Source: Candidatus Binatia bacterium (GTDB taxonomy: Bacteria; Desulfobacterota; Binatia; Bin18). From it: DNA of 64,000 nt. Position 1 is the stretch's first letter; the number at the start of each line of letters is the position of its first letter. The notes under the pieces were generated by a model. The model did no database searches, was not told the DNA's origin, and saw only the letters and a program-made list of their open reading frames with translations. Below, piece by piece: positions 25,115 through 32,511 of the stretch. The DNA lies in contig OX638322.1 in assembly GCA_951812575.1 (NCBI GenBank), positions 372,001 through 436,000 of the forward strand, given 5' to 3'. Both the position numbers and the translations under genes were made by a program.

Positions 25115-27763
25115 CTAGCCGGCGAGCCGACGAATAACGAGTTCCACAAGATAGAGGGCCATGGCAAGGGGGATGAGGTACGGCCAGAGCGGCAGTTGCT
25201 CGGCTGGACCAAAAGAGTAAACGTGTCCAGCATATGCCTGTGTATTGGAGGACACGTTTACTCTTTGCGGCGGGCTGAGGGTTGCCAACTCAGGGTTCAG
25301 TACGCCGCCCGTTGCCTCGGCCAGCGTTTCAAAGAGGCGGAGATTGGGCTGGGGCTGAGGGGTTTCACGCGGTCGGAGACGAGGCAGCGTGTAGCCGAGG
25401 GGACCAAACCGCTCTCCGCTGGGAAGGGTGCCCTCAAGGCTATAGTCGCCCGACACGCGGGTATCGTACTTACCCTGATAATGGCCGGGCGCCAGGCGTT
25501 CAAAAAGCAGGCGAGTGGTCATGCCATCCGGCGCCGTCAGCGTGGCCGTGAGCGTTGCGTCGGCTTGGGCTGACTCTTTCGTTCCATAGAAAAAAGCTTC
25601 AACCAGCAACCCTGTCTCGTTGTGCCCGACCTCGACGGAAAACGGAGAGGCGTGCTGTCCATTGCGTTCGTCTCCCTCCTCTCGGGCAAAACTCCAGCGG
25701 ACGGTTTGATTCCAGAACTGGCTGTAGCGGTCCCAGCCCACCCACGGCGCCGACCAGCGGCCGTTCGCGTCTGAGGTGAACGCCGCCGCTCTGCCCTGGC
25801 CGTAGGACCAGGAGGCTAAAAGGGGCAGTTGCTTGTCGGCATCCCGGACCGACAGGTCTGCCCGTGCCCCCTCTTTGAGTCGGGTTTGCACATAGCCTTT
25901 GACTGCCGGCAGTCGCTGCTGAGTCAAGCCCTTAAGCAGAGGGGAACGGAGGTTCGGAATGGGGTGCAGCCGCCGCTCAACCATAGTCTTTTCTTCCGGT
26001 TTCTCCTCCAACTCGTCGAGGAAGAGGTCGGGTAAGGTCGACGGGTCGGTTGTATGGTAGAAGGCTCCCCCGCCGTAGTCTGCCAGGCGGGATAACAGCC
26101 GCAGGTTTGCCTGTTTGCCCACGGCAATGGTTGAAATCGTGATCTTGAGGTCGTTGCGCAGCACTGAGGCAAGGTCCAGATAGTCACTCCCGCTGCCGCC
26201 AGTCTCACCGTCGGTCAGGAGCACGATATGTTTGCGGGTGGCATGCTGCCGTTCCAACTGGCGTCTGGCCTCTTGCAGGGCGGGCAGCAGGAACGTACCA
26301 CCGGACGGCTTCAAGCGGTCAATCCGATCATCAAGCTGGGCACGTGTTTTGCCCAAATAGTCGAGTGGGGCCACCACAAACGGGGTCTTATCAAAACCGA
26401 TGATCCCAAACAGGTCGGTATCGGTCAGATTCCGGGCAACCGCCCGGGCGCCCAATTTCGCGTACAACAGTTTCCGCTCTTTCCGCATACTGCCGGATTT
26501 ATCAATAATGAGCAGCATGGCCGTCCGCTGCTCCTCTTTTTTGGGGGGGACGAGCCGCACAGGAAGGGCTTGCTCAATTGCCGTGCCAGCATAGTGGCCC
26601 AGACCGAGGCTGCTTTCTCCTCCGACCATAATCAGACCGCCACCATTTTTGACATAGGCGTCCATCCCGCGCGCAAAGGCCGCGGGAAGTTGTTGGTAAG
26701 CAACATTATTGAGGATCACCGCGGTAAAGGTGTTGAGCGCGGGGACCGAAGCGGGCTGGGCATGCAGGGCAAGAGCCGTTACGGCGAGTCCACGACCGGT
26801 TAACGCCGGTTCGAGATAGCGATTATCACGCGGTGTTGCACTGAGCAGCAAGACGCTCGACTGCGGCGCAACCTGCACCCAGGCGGTTGCCTGGTTGTCG
26901 TAGGGAATGGCGTCAGGTGCCTCAGGATACGGGGCGAAACGTGCATGCAGGGGCACGAGACCACTGCCGGATAACCGGAGCGAATGGGTGAGGAGGGAGG
27001 CTCCTGGGGGGAGCGCGGTTTCCTGCTGCCACACGACAGTATCGTGTTCGCGCACCGTCAGCTCACCCCGGACAGGTTGAGGAGCAGTATTCTCCAGCGC
27101 AACCGTAATCTCGATATCGTCTCCACCCGAGGTGGACTGGGGTGCGCCAAAACGCTGGAGGGCGATATTAGGCGCGCGTTTTTCCGACGGCGGGGGCAGT
27201 GGGTAGAGACGGAGGCCCTGCTTTGCCAGCGCAGGGAGCAGGGTGGTCGCCGTTCCCTGCGTTTCCCAGCCATCGCTCAAGACATAGACCGGCCGGAGCT
27301 GGGGTTCTTCCAAGAGCTGACTCAGGGCAGCCTCAATATTGGTCTCTTCAGGCGCTACGCCTTCCGGAGGACTGACCAAAAGAGGAGGAACGTCTTGCCA
27401 GGCTAACCGCCGGTTCCCCCCCCCAAAGAGCACAACCGGGGTGTCTGGGGCGGGTCGTATATGGTCCGTAATCGTTTGCTGTATCCACTGCCGTTGGGTG
27501 GCGGTCATACTGTCTGAAACATCGATGACCAAGATGGGCGGAACAGGGTGTTGGCGGCCTCGGATAGAGGGACCTGTGGCCGCAAGAATGAGCACCATCA
27601 GGAGAAGCCCGCGCAGCACCAGACTGGGTAACGAAGGACGCCGACGGAAGGCAAAACGTTGCAATAAGAGGAAAAAGGGGATCGCAATAAGACCGTACAG
27701 CACAGCCGGCCGGCTCCAGTCCAGCGACGGAAGCAGATCGGTCAGCAGCGTCAGGCCTTCCAT
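25115..27763 (-). CDS. VWA and glutamine-amidotransferase-like domain membrane protein
   Basis: 882 residues. Two N-terminal membrane segments (VLYGLIAIPFFLLLQRF, LVLRGLLLMVLILAATG) precede a first VWA-like region (LVIDVSDSMTATQ). A class-I-amidotransferase-like segment (VKNGGGLIMVGGESSLGLG) follows. Next is a second VWA domain with an intact metal site (LLIIDKSGSMRKE, GGTFLLPALQEA, VLLTDGETGGSG). A C-terminal membrane segment (WPYLIPLAMALYLVELVI) ends the protein. ATG 27763, 16 bases after the upstream VWA gene. A 55-bp palindromic element (25212-25266) is read in frame near the C-terminus as RVNVSSNTQAYAGHVYSFG. The likely role is in an envelope-assembly or chaperone module with the DUF58 protein; the exact function is unknown. 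Confidence 0.83.
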   Translation of the reverse strand: MEGLTLLTDLLPSLDWSRPAVLYGLIAIPFFLLLQRFAFRRRPSLPSLVLRGLLLMVLILAATGPSIRGRQHPVPPILVIDVSDSMTATQRQWIQQTITDHIRPAPDTPVVLFGGGNRRLAWQDVPPLLVSPPEGVAPEETNIEAALSQLLEEPQLRPVYVLSDGWETQGTATTLLPALAKQGLRLYPLPPPSEKRAPNIALQRFGAPQSTSGGDDIEITVALENTAPQPVRGELTVREHDTVVWQQETALPPGASLLTHSLRLSGSGLVPLHARFAPYPEAPDAIPYDNQATAWVQVAPQSSVLLLSATPRDNRYLEPALTGRGLAVTALALHAQPASVPALNTFTAVILNNVAYQQLPAAFARGMDAYVKNGGGLIMVGGESSLGLGHYAGTAIEQALPVRLVPPKKEEQRTAMLLIIDKSGSMRKERKLLYAKLGARAVARNLTDTDLFGIIGFDKTPFVVAPLDYLGKTRAQLDDRIDRLKPSGGTFLLPALQEARRQLERQHATRKHIVLLTDGETGGSGSDYLDLASVLRNDLKITISTIAVGKQANLRLLSRLADYGGGAFYHTTDPSTLPDLFLDELEEKPEEKTMVERRLHPIPNLRSPLLKGLTQQRLPAVKGYVQTRLKEGARADLSVRDADKQLPLLASWSYGQGRAAAFTSDANGRWSAPWVGWDRYSQFWNQTVRWSFAREEGDERNGQHASPFSVEVGHNETGLLVEAFFYGTKESAQADATLTATLTAPDGMTTRLLFERLAPGHYQGKYDTRVSGDYSLEGTLPSGERFGPLGYTLPRLRPRETPQPQPNLRLFETLAEATGGVLNPELATLSPPQRVNVSSNTQAYAGHVYSFGPAEQLPLWPYLIPLAMALYLVELVIRRLAG
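25212..25266. repeat. 55-bp palindromic element, copy 1, inside a coding sequence
   Basis: Perfect 17-bp inverted arms: AAAGAGTAAACGTGTCC at 25212-25228 and its complement at 25250-25266, around a 21-base centre. Copy 2 at 33743-33797 matches at 52 of 55 positions. Here it lies within the VWA gene and adds about 19 codons without a stop. Confidence 0.85.
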
Positions 27764-27779
27764 AGTCGCAACCACCCGC

Positions 27780-29747
27780 TCAATACTGTTCTCGGGCCTT
27801 ATCTTTTCGAGCGACCCACCACCACTCCAGACTGCACAGGACGAGCACGGCGAGCAAGAGCCACGGCCAGACCGGCCGCTCATGTGTTCGGCTCACGCGG
27901 TTGGTCTGAGGGGTGTGAGACGGTCCGCCAGACTCGTCAACCACCAGGGAGAGCGGCCGGCCCAGGTCAGTCTCTTCCGGGCTCAGAAGATTGACGGCCA
28001 CGAGACGTTCCACACCATTTTCACGAAAAGTATACACCCCCTGCCGGTCCAAGGAGAGGGCGTGCTCGACAGGTTGAAAGCGCGTGTCCCCAGGGAACCG
28101 AACGTGTAGATGAGTCTTTGAGTCCTTTGAGTCTTTGAGTCTTTGAGTCCCCACAGACCCAACATGCGGGCTCAGCACTGCCCCTGTTTTATACAGCGTG
28201 GATTGCGAGGCCCGGTCCGAGAGCCAGCCTAAAATGTTCAGCGTTAAAATGGAGGCCGGCAGGTTGCGCGTTCCCAGGTAGGGCAAGAGGTCGAATCCGG
28301 TCACGACATAGCGCCGTCCGGTCCGTTCTCCGGCCAACAGGAGCGGGCCGACCGTACTCTCGATAATGGGCGTATTCCACCCAGATGGGTGCAGGGCTTG
28401 GGCATAGGCAGGGGTGAGTAGAGGGAAGGTCACATACGAGGTCAGAGGATGACCGTGGGTCCAGTGGGTGAGCACGGGCTGCTGGGCGCTCTGTCCCAAG
28501 GAGAAGAGCGGATTGTCGTCCGGCGGCAGAAAAAAGGCCGCCGGTATCGGGGGCAGGACCTCGGGCGCGGTGAGGTGAAAGAGGATGCAGATGAACTCGG
28601 AGGCTGACGTAACCGCAATGGGGTCATAGTCCTGGGGGGTCATCCGCGTCAATGTAATATTTGGTATCTGCTCAAGACTGTCCCCGACCTCAGGCGTTGG
28701 GCTGACGAGTAAGACAGCAATCTCCTCAAGAGGCGGCGGTACGGCGTAGGCTTCGTTATCAACAGCCAGCCCATCTTTGTCTTGGCCTCTCCCCTCCCTT
28801 TCATCCACAAGAATCCGGGCTCGGTAGCTCGTCGAGGGCGGGAGCCGGGAAAAGGAGAAGGTCTGGGCTGCCGGTTGTCTGACCTGCTGGGCGGCGAAAC
28901 GCTGCTGGGTCTGGCCATCGTCGATGACAACCTGCCTCAGGGGTAACTGAGAGAGGGCGTTCTCGGTAGCGTGGAGGCCGACCGTGGCATGAACCTCATC
29001 TGGGAAAAATGGGCTCCGGTATAAGCGGAAGGTACTGATTCCGATATTGGGCTGGGCAGTGCCCGGCGTCACCGTACGGAGGGAGAGCCTCGATGTCTGC
29101 TCGCTGGGGCGCCGCATGACAGGACGATCGGTCACGAACAGGACACGCTCAAAATCGTGATCGCGCAAGAGCCGGGCAAAAAAGGCGGAGAGCGTTGCAT
29201 CACTCGGGTCGGGCGCATCGCTGACGCGTACCAGATCCAACACGGCCCGCAAGTCGGAGCCGACCGGGGGGGGCTCTTCAGCATCGACCGAACCGGCAAG
29301 AGGATCGAGTAGAGCCTCAGGGACCGCTCCAAGGGGATTCGTGGTGAAGATGCTGATACGATGCCCGGCCGGGATATCTGCCAGTTCCTGTTGAATGCTC
29401 TCTTTGGCGACCTCAAAAAGTGCGGCCTGACCTGACGGGTCACGCGCCTGCATACTGGCCGAGGTATCGAGGACGAGCGCCATTTTTCCAACGGTGTCGT
29501 ATTGCAAGACCGGACGGGCGGCGATGGCAACCAATAACAGCAGGATGAGGAGTTGGAGCAGAAAGAGCGGAGACAGCCGGAGTCTGCCCCACAGGCGTCG
29601 TCGCGTCGGGGAAGAAATATCCTGGTAGAGAAAGAGAGCCGGGACGACCCGGCGTTGATGTCGCTGCCGGAGCAAATACGGCACAAGCAGCAAGGGGAGC
29701 GCAAGCAGGAGGGAGAAGGCGGCCGGAGAAAGAAAACTGAACTGCAT
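27780..29747 (-). CDS. BatA-type VWA domain membrane protein
   Basis: 655 residues starting with the BatA N-terminal region: FLSPAAFSLLLALPLLLVPYLLRQR and a second membrane segment SPLFLLQLLILLLLVAIAAR. The VWA domain has the metal-binding MALVLDTSASMQARD. A long periplasmic-type region follows, and a C-terminal membrane helix (WPWLLLAVLVLCSLEWWWV). Residues around LKDSKDSKTH are encoded by a short tandem repeat (28111-28163). Such genes form modules with DUF58 and MoxR ATPase; here DUF58 is upstream and no MoxR gene is seen in the window. The next VWA gene starts 16 bases downstream. Confidence 0.85.
   Translation of the reverse strand: MQFSFLSPAAFSLLLALPLLLVPYLLRQRHQRRVVPALFLYQDISSPTRRRLWGRLRLSPLFLLQLLILLLLVAIAARPVLQYDTVGKMALVLDTSASMQARDPSGQAALFEVAKESIQQELADIPAGHRISIFTTNPLGAVPEALLDPLAGSVDAEEPPPVGSDLRAVLDLVRVSDAPDPSDATLSAFFARLLRDHDFERVLFVTDRPVMRRPSEQTSRLSLRTVTPGTAQPNIGISTFRLYRSPFFPDEVHATVGLHATENALSQLPLRQVVIDDGQTQQRFAAQQVRQPAAQTFSFSRLPPSTSYRARILVDEREGRGQDKDGLAVDNEAYAVPPPLEEIAVLLVSPTPEVGDSLEQIPNITLTRMTPQDYDPIAVTSASEFICILFHLTAPEVLPPIPAAFFLPPDDNPLFSLGQSAQQPVLTHWTHGHPLTSYVTFPLLTPAYAQALHPSGWNTPIIESTVGPLLLAGERTGRRYVVTGFDLLPYLGTRNLPASILTLNILGWLSDRASQSTLYKTGAVLSPHVGSVGTQRLKDSKDSKTHLHVRFPGDTRFQPVEHALSLDRQGVYTFRENGVERLVAVNLLSPEETDLGRPLSLVVDESGGPSHTPQTNRVSRTHERPVWPWLLLAVLVLCSLEWWWVARKDKAREQY
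28111..28163. repeat. GAGTCYTTT short tandem repeat within the BatA-like gene
   Basis: Five units of GAGTCTTT or GAGTCCTTT (28112-28150) run into CCACAGACCCAACA. On the minus strand it is translated as TQRLKDSKDSKTH. It belongs to the same family as the tandem repeats at 29798, 53250, 55276, 61322 and 63009. Confidence 0.75.
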
Positions 29748-29797
29748 ATCAGGATGACAGGATTAGCAGGATATTACCCCGCTCAACAGACTCACCC

Positions 29798-29851
29798 GAC
29801 CCAACAGACCCAACAGACCCAACAGACCCAACAGACCCAACAGACCCAACA
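29798..29851. repeat. six perfect copies of GACCCAACA
   Basis: A 9-bp unit, GACCCAACA, repeated six times exactly from 29798, followed by a partial GACCCCC just before the stop of the DUF58 gene (29858). Degenerate units (GCTCAACA, GACTCACCC) precede it from 29781. It fills most of the 110-base gap between the DUF58 and BatA-like genes. Unit length and perfection suggest recent slippage, so copy number may vary between strains. Confidence 0.9.
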
Positions 29852-29857
29852 GACCCC

Positions 29858-30754
29858 CTACATCAGCAGCCCCATCTCCGGCAGCTCACGTAAGATAAAG
29901 TGGGGCACGTCTTGATGGGTAATAAAACGGGCATAGTGAACCCCGGCCTGATGGCAGGAACTCTGAAGCTCTCGATTATGTCGGTCCAAGCGTTGCATAT
30001 AGGTCTGTTTGGCCCGCGTGTCGAAATAGACCACGCTTTCCGCTCCGCTTTCACTATCCGTCAGTCGGGCGCCGCCCGGAAAGAGCGGCGGGTCGATTTC
30101 CTCCTGGCCGAGAATCTGAATAAGCGCCAGGTCAAAGTTTGCGTCGCGCATCAGACTCAGGCCGGTGCGGACAGCGGACAGTGGGAATAAAAAATCAGAA
30201 ACCCACACCGCCTTGCCCGGATGGTGGGATTGCTGCAACTGCTGCGCCAGCGATTGGACGACGTTGACCCGACCCGCCGGATTATAGACGGCAAGAAATT
30301 CCGCAACAGTGCCCAAACGCTGGCGACCGCGGAAGAACGGCGTTGTTGATGGGGCCGTTGTATCCGTGCTCAAGAGAGACAGCTTGACGGCATCATTACT
30401 GGCCAGCACCACATGGGCCAGCGAGAGGATAATATCCCGAGCGGCTTCGGCCTTTCCGTCTTGAGCGGGGTAGGCCATAGAAGCGCTCCCGTCCAGGAAG
30501 AGTGAGGTATAGAGGTCCTCTTCTTCTTGAAATTGCTTGACATAGAGCCGGTCAGTCCGGCCGTACAGATTCCAGTCAATATAGCGCAGGTCATCGCCGG
30601 GGGCGTAGCGGCGATAGTCCGCAAATTCGAGCCCCGCCCCACGGCGCAGCGAAACATGGCCACCGGGACGGCTGCCAAGAAAGCGGCGTCGGGTCTGAAT
30701 GCGTAATGTTTCCAGCCGGGATAAGTAGTCCGACGTAAATAACGGTGGTAACAC
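29858..30754 (-). CDS. DUF58 domain-containing protein
   Basis: 298-residue DUF58 protein: RIQTRRRFLGSRPGGHVSLRRGAGLEFADYRRYAPGDDLRYIDWNLYGRTDRLYVKQF is the family core, then a VWA-like segment LFLDGSASMAYP and VWVSDFLFPLS. Shown in pieces, the key motifs are GDDLRYIDWN and RLYVKQFQEE. DUF58 proteins accompany MoxR ATPases and VWA membrane proteins in modules for maturing envelope or metalloenzyme complexes. It is the first gene of the DUF58-VWA-VWA set. Confidence 0.92.
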   Translation of the reverse strand: MLPPLFTSDYLSRLETLRIQTRRRFLGSRPGGHVSLRRGAGLEFADYRRYAPGDDLRYIDWNLYGRTDRLYVKQFQEEEDLYTSLFLDGSASMAYPAQDGKAEAARDIILSLAHVVLASNDAVKLSLLSTDTTAPSTTPFFRGRQRLGTVAEFLAVYNPAGRVNVVQSLAQQLQQSHHPGKAVWVSDFLFPLSAVRTGLSLMRDANFDLALIQILGQEEIDPPLFPGGARLTDSESGAESVVYFDTRAKQTYMQRLDRHNRELQSSCHQAGVHYARFITHQDVPHFILRELPEMGLLM

Positions 30755-30877
30755 CTGGGCTCCTGTATCACTAGCTCATATCATACTATGGACGACAGTC
30801 ACTCGGAGTATGAATGACTGGGATGCTGACTGGCAACCCCTATTTCGCTAAGCTGAGTCCGTCACGGGAGCAATGAT

Positions 30878-31087
30878 ATGAACTCCGACAACGACACGGA
30901 GCGGACTTTGAAGAAGGGTGGCAGGAACACTTCGGGCACGCCTTCGATTGCCTTACTCAATCGGAGGCTCGGTCCCTCACCCGCTCCCCGGATGTTGACA
31001 CCATACGAAGTCGCCTTGCTGCGGCAGTGCACGAGGGAGGTAGCCAAAGTCACACACGAAGTCCTCGCGAACAGAGACAATACGTGA
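30878..31087 (+). CDS. small protein translationally coupled to the cas3 remnant
   Basis: 69 residues, unrecognised, with a basic N-terminal half and a helical end (MLTPYEVALLRQCTREVAKVTHEVL as a single helix, shown from residue 39). CGGGAG lies 8 bases before the ATG. Its TGA overlaps a GTG (31084-31086) that opens the cas3 frame, the GTGA arrangement of coupled genes. Both facts argue it is a real gene of the old CRISPR-associated operon, but I know no Cas family it fits. Confidence 0.5.
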   Translation: MNSDNDTERTLKKGGRNTSGTPSIALLNRRLGPSPAPRMLTPYEVALLRQCTREVAKVTHEVLANRDNT

Positions 31088-31596
31088 AGGAGGAAAATAC
31101 TATAGAGGCTTCCAATGCAGCGCCGAGCTTTGACGAACGATTCAAAGCGCTGACTGGCAACTCACCATTTTGCTGGCAACGGCGACTTTTCCACGAGCAT
31201 TTCGCCAATGGCGCTATCCCTGCCGCGCTGGATATTCCAACGGGTCTCGGCAAGACCTCAGTCATGGTTCTCTGGTATATGGCCCGAACGGCTGGAGCTA
31301 ACGTGCCCCGGCGTCTGGTCTATGTGTTCGATAGACGGGCGGTCGTCGACCAAGCGACGATTATCGCCGATGAGATTCGGGAGAAGTCGCGAAACCCCGA
31401 ATTACGCGTGAGCACGCTACGCGGCCAGCATGTGGACAACCGGGAAGGGCTGGCCGACCCGACCGCACCGGCCATTATTGTCGGCACGGTAGACATGGTC
31501 GGTTCGCGGCTGTTGTTCTCGGGCTATGGTGTGTCGCGCAAAATGCGGCCCTACCACGCCGGGTTGCTCGGAGCGGACTCGCCTGGGCCGCATTGA
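31084..31596 (+). pseudogene. cas3: truncated Cas3 helicase, CRISPR subtype I-U (I-G)
   Basis: About 170 residues of the N-terminus of the GSU0051-type Cas3. FDERFKALTGNSPFCWQRRL, then DIPTGLGKTSVMVLWYMAR (Walker A, motif I), RRLVYVFDRRAVVDQAT (motif Ia), STLRGQHVDNRE, IIVGTVDMVGSRLLFSGYGV and MRPYHAGLLGAD. In intact family members the next residues are the DEAH box; here the frame changes to SPGPH and stops. The rest of the helicase and the C-terminal HD nuclease are missing, so the protein cannot be a working Cas3. The likely start is GTG 31084, with AAGGAGG placed just inside it. No other cas gene is visible. Confidence 0.85.
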
Positions 31597-31864
31597 AGCG
31601 GACGTGCGCCCCGTCATCCGCCCTCCGGGGCTAGCAAGAAGGGGGTTGGGGTCGTTATCCTCTAACAATATCTCTGTCTCTGGGATCATCTTGGTGCTAA
31701 GCCCCGTGAAAAAGACCTGAAAAAGGGACGAAAAGGGCGGAGGAATCACCCCAGCGCCGGCGATGCTCAAACGGCTCCTACGGAAGGGAACGGCTGGCTA
31801 TTTTCCGTCTTTGAGTACCGTCTCGCCATTGACGGGTCAGGCCACATAAAGTAACAGGAAGTTC
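31597..31864. other. degenerate 268-base gap after the cas3 remnant
   Basis: No complete gene. The plus frame ending at 31855 reads GNGWLFSVFEYRLAIDGSGH then IK and a stop, which looks like the tail of a lost protein, and the frame just after the cas3 break reads RIEADVRPVIRPPGLARRG. Neither was assigned. The stretch is probably the scar of the deletion that removed the rest of the cas operon. Confidence 0.4.
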
Positions 31865-32248
31865 ATGACTGCCCTCGCCTTCGACACCTATAAAGCCGTC
31901 AAGACGCTTCGGGAAGCCGGGGCCGACGAAGCCTTGGCCGAGGCTGTCGTTGCTACGGTGGGCGACGCTATAGGCGGGAATGTTGCCACCAAAGCCGACC
32001 TCGCCGAAGTCAATGCTGCATTAAAAGCGGAGATTGCCGCAGTCAAAACCGAACTCAAGGGCGATATTGCCGCAGTCAAAACCGACTTGGCCGCGGTCCA
32101 TGCCGAACTCAAGGGCGATATTGCCGTAATCAAAACCGAGATTGCTGAAGTAGAAGCCCGGCTCTACCGCCATCTGTGGATGATGGCCGCCGGTATTGTC
32201 GGCCTGACCGTCAGCCTCACCGTCGCATTAGTCAGGCTGACATCCTGA
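31865..32248 (+). CDS. coiled-coil protein with C-terminal membrane anchor (DUF1640-like)
   Basis: 127 residues: DTYKAVKTLREAGADEALAEAVVATVGDAI is the DUF1640/CCDC90-like N-terminus. Heptad-type repeats follow (ALKAEIAAVKTELKGDIAAV, VHAELKGDIAVIKTEIAEVE) with nearly repeated DNA. One C-terminal membrane helix (MMAAGIVGLTVSLTVALVRL) ends it. AGGAAG lies 4 bases before the ATG. Proteins of this type are frequent in bacteria next to mobile or accessory genes; their role is unknown. Confidence 0.8.
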   Translation: MTALAFDTYKAVKTLREAGADEALAEAVVATVGDAIGGNVATKADLAEVNAALKAEIAAVKTELKGDIAAVKTDLAAVHAELKGDIAVIKTEIAEVEARLYRHLWMMAAGIVGLTVSLTVALVRLTS

Positions 32249-32268
32249 CCAGCCTCGCTTTTCTCAGC

Positions 32269-32355
32269 CTTCTCTCCACACATTATAGGCGGGGCTCGTC
32301 CTCGGGCTTCTGAAAGGTGTACAACGGTCTTCTCTCCACACATTATAGGCGGGGC
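32269..32355. repeat. two identical 27-bp direct repeats, 33 bases apart
   Basis: The same 27 bases (starting CTTCTCTCCACACATTATAG, ending GCGGGGC) are at 32269-32295 and 32329-32355 with 33 bases between. The geometry is that of a minimal CRISPR array, and a truncated cas3 is 0.7 kb away. Against this, the right part of copy 2 continues into a fragment homologous to the next gene, so copy 2 may be part of an old coding end rather than a CRISPR repeat. I call it a direct repeat, with CRISPR relic possible. Confidence 0.7.
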
Positions 32356-32456
32356 ACTATTTTCTTTGCGGCCCGGGTGAGCCGAGCCAGATCAGTATTG
32401 AAGTCGTAGAGTTTGGGTGCTTGTATCGTCTTCGAGCAAAGATTATCTTAAGTTCA
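32343..32456 (-). pseudogene. C-terminal fragment related to the 381-residue gene at 32512-33657
   Basis: The minus strand reads APKLYDFNTDLARLTRAAKK then IVPRL and a stop. The neighbouring gene has PFTDLDRLTRAAKKIAPRIL. At DNA level 40 of 43 bases match (32357-32399 against 32763-32805). No start or upstream domain exists, so this is a remnant of a second copy. Confidence 0.6.
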
Positions 32457-32511
32457 ACTTAAAAGGCGCTCACGCGCCATCCCTCCGGAGAGGGGATTTT
32501 TTGTGGGAAGG

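Noticed and set aside
29781..29857. Tandem array read as a CRISPR
   Set aside because: The 9-bp units are contiguous with no spacers; it is a minisatellite.
32479..32502. ATCCC...GGGGAT followed by six T as a terminator for the coiled-coil gene
   Set aside because: The stem is only about 5-6 pairs with mismatches and lies over 200 bases from the gene.
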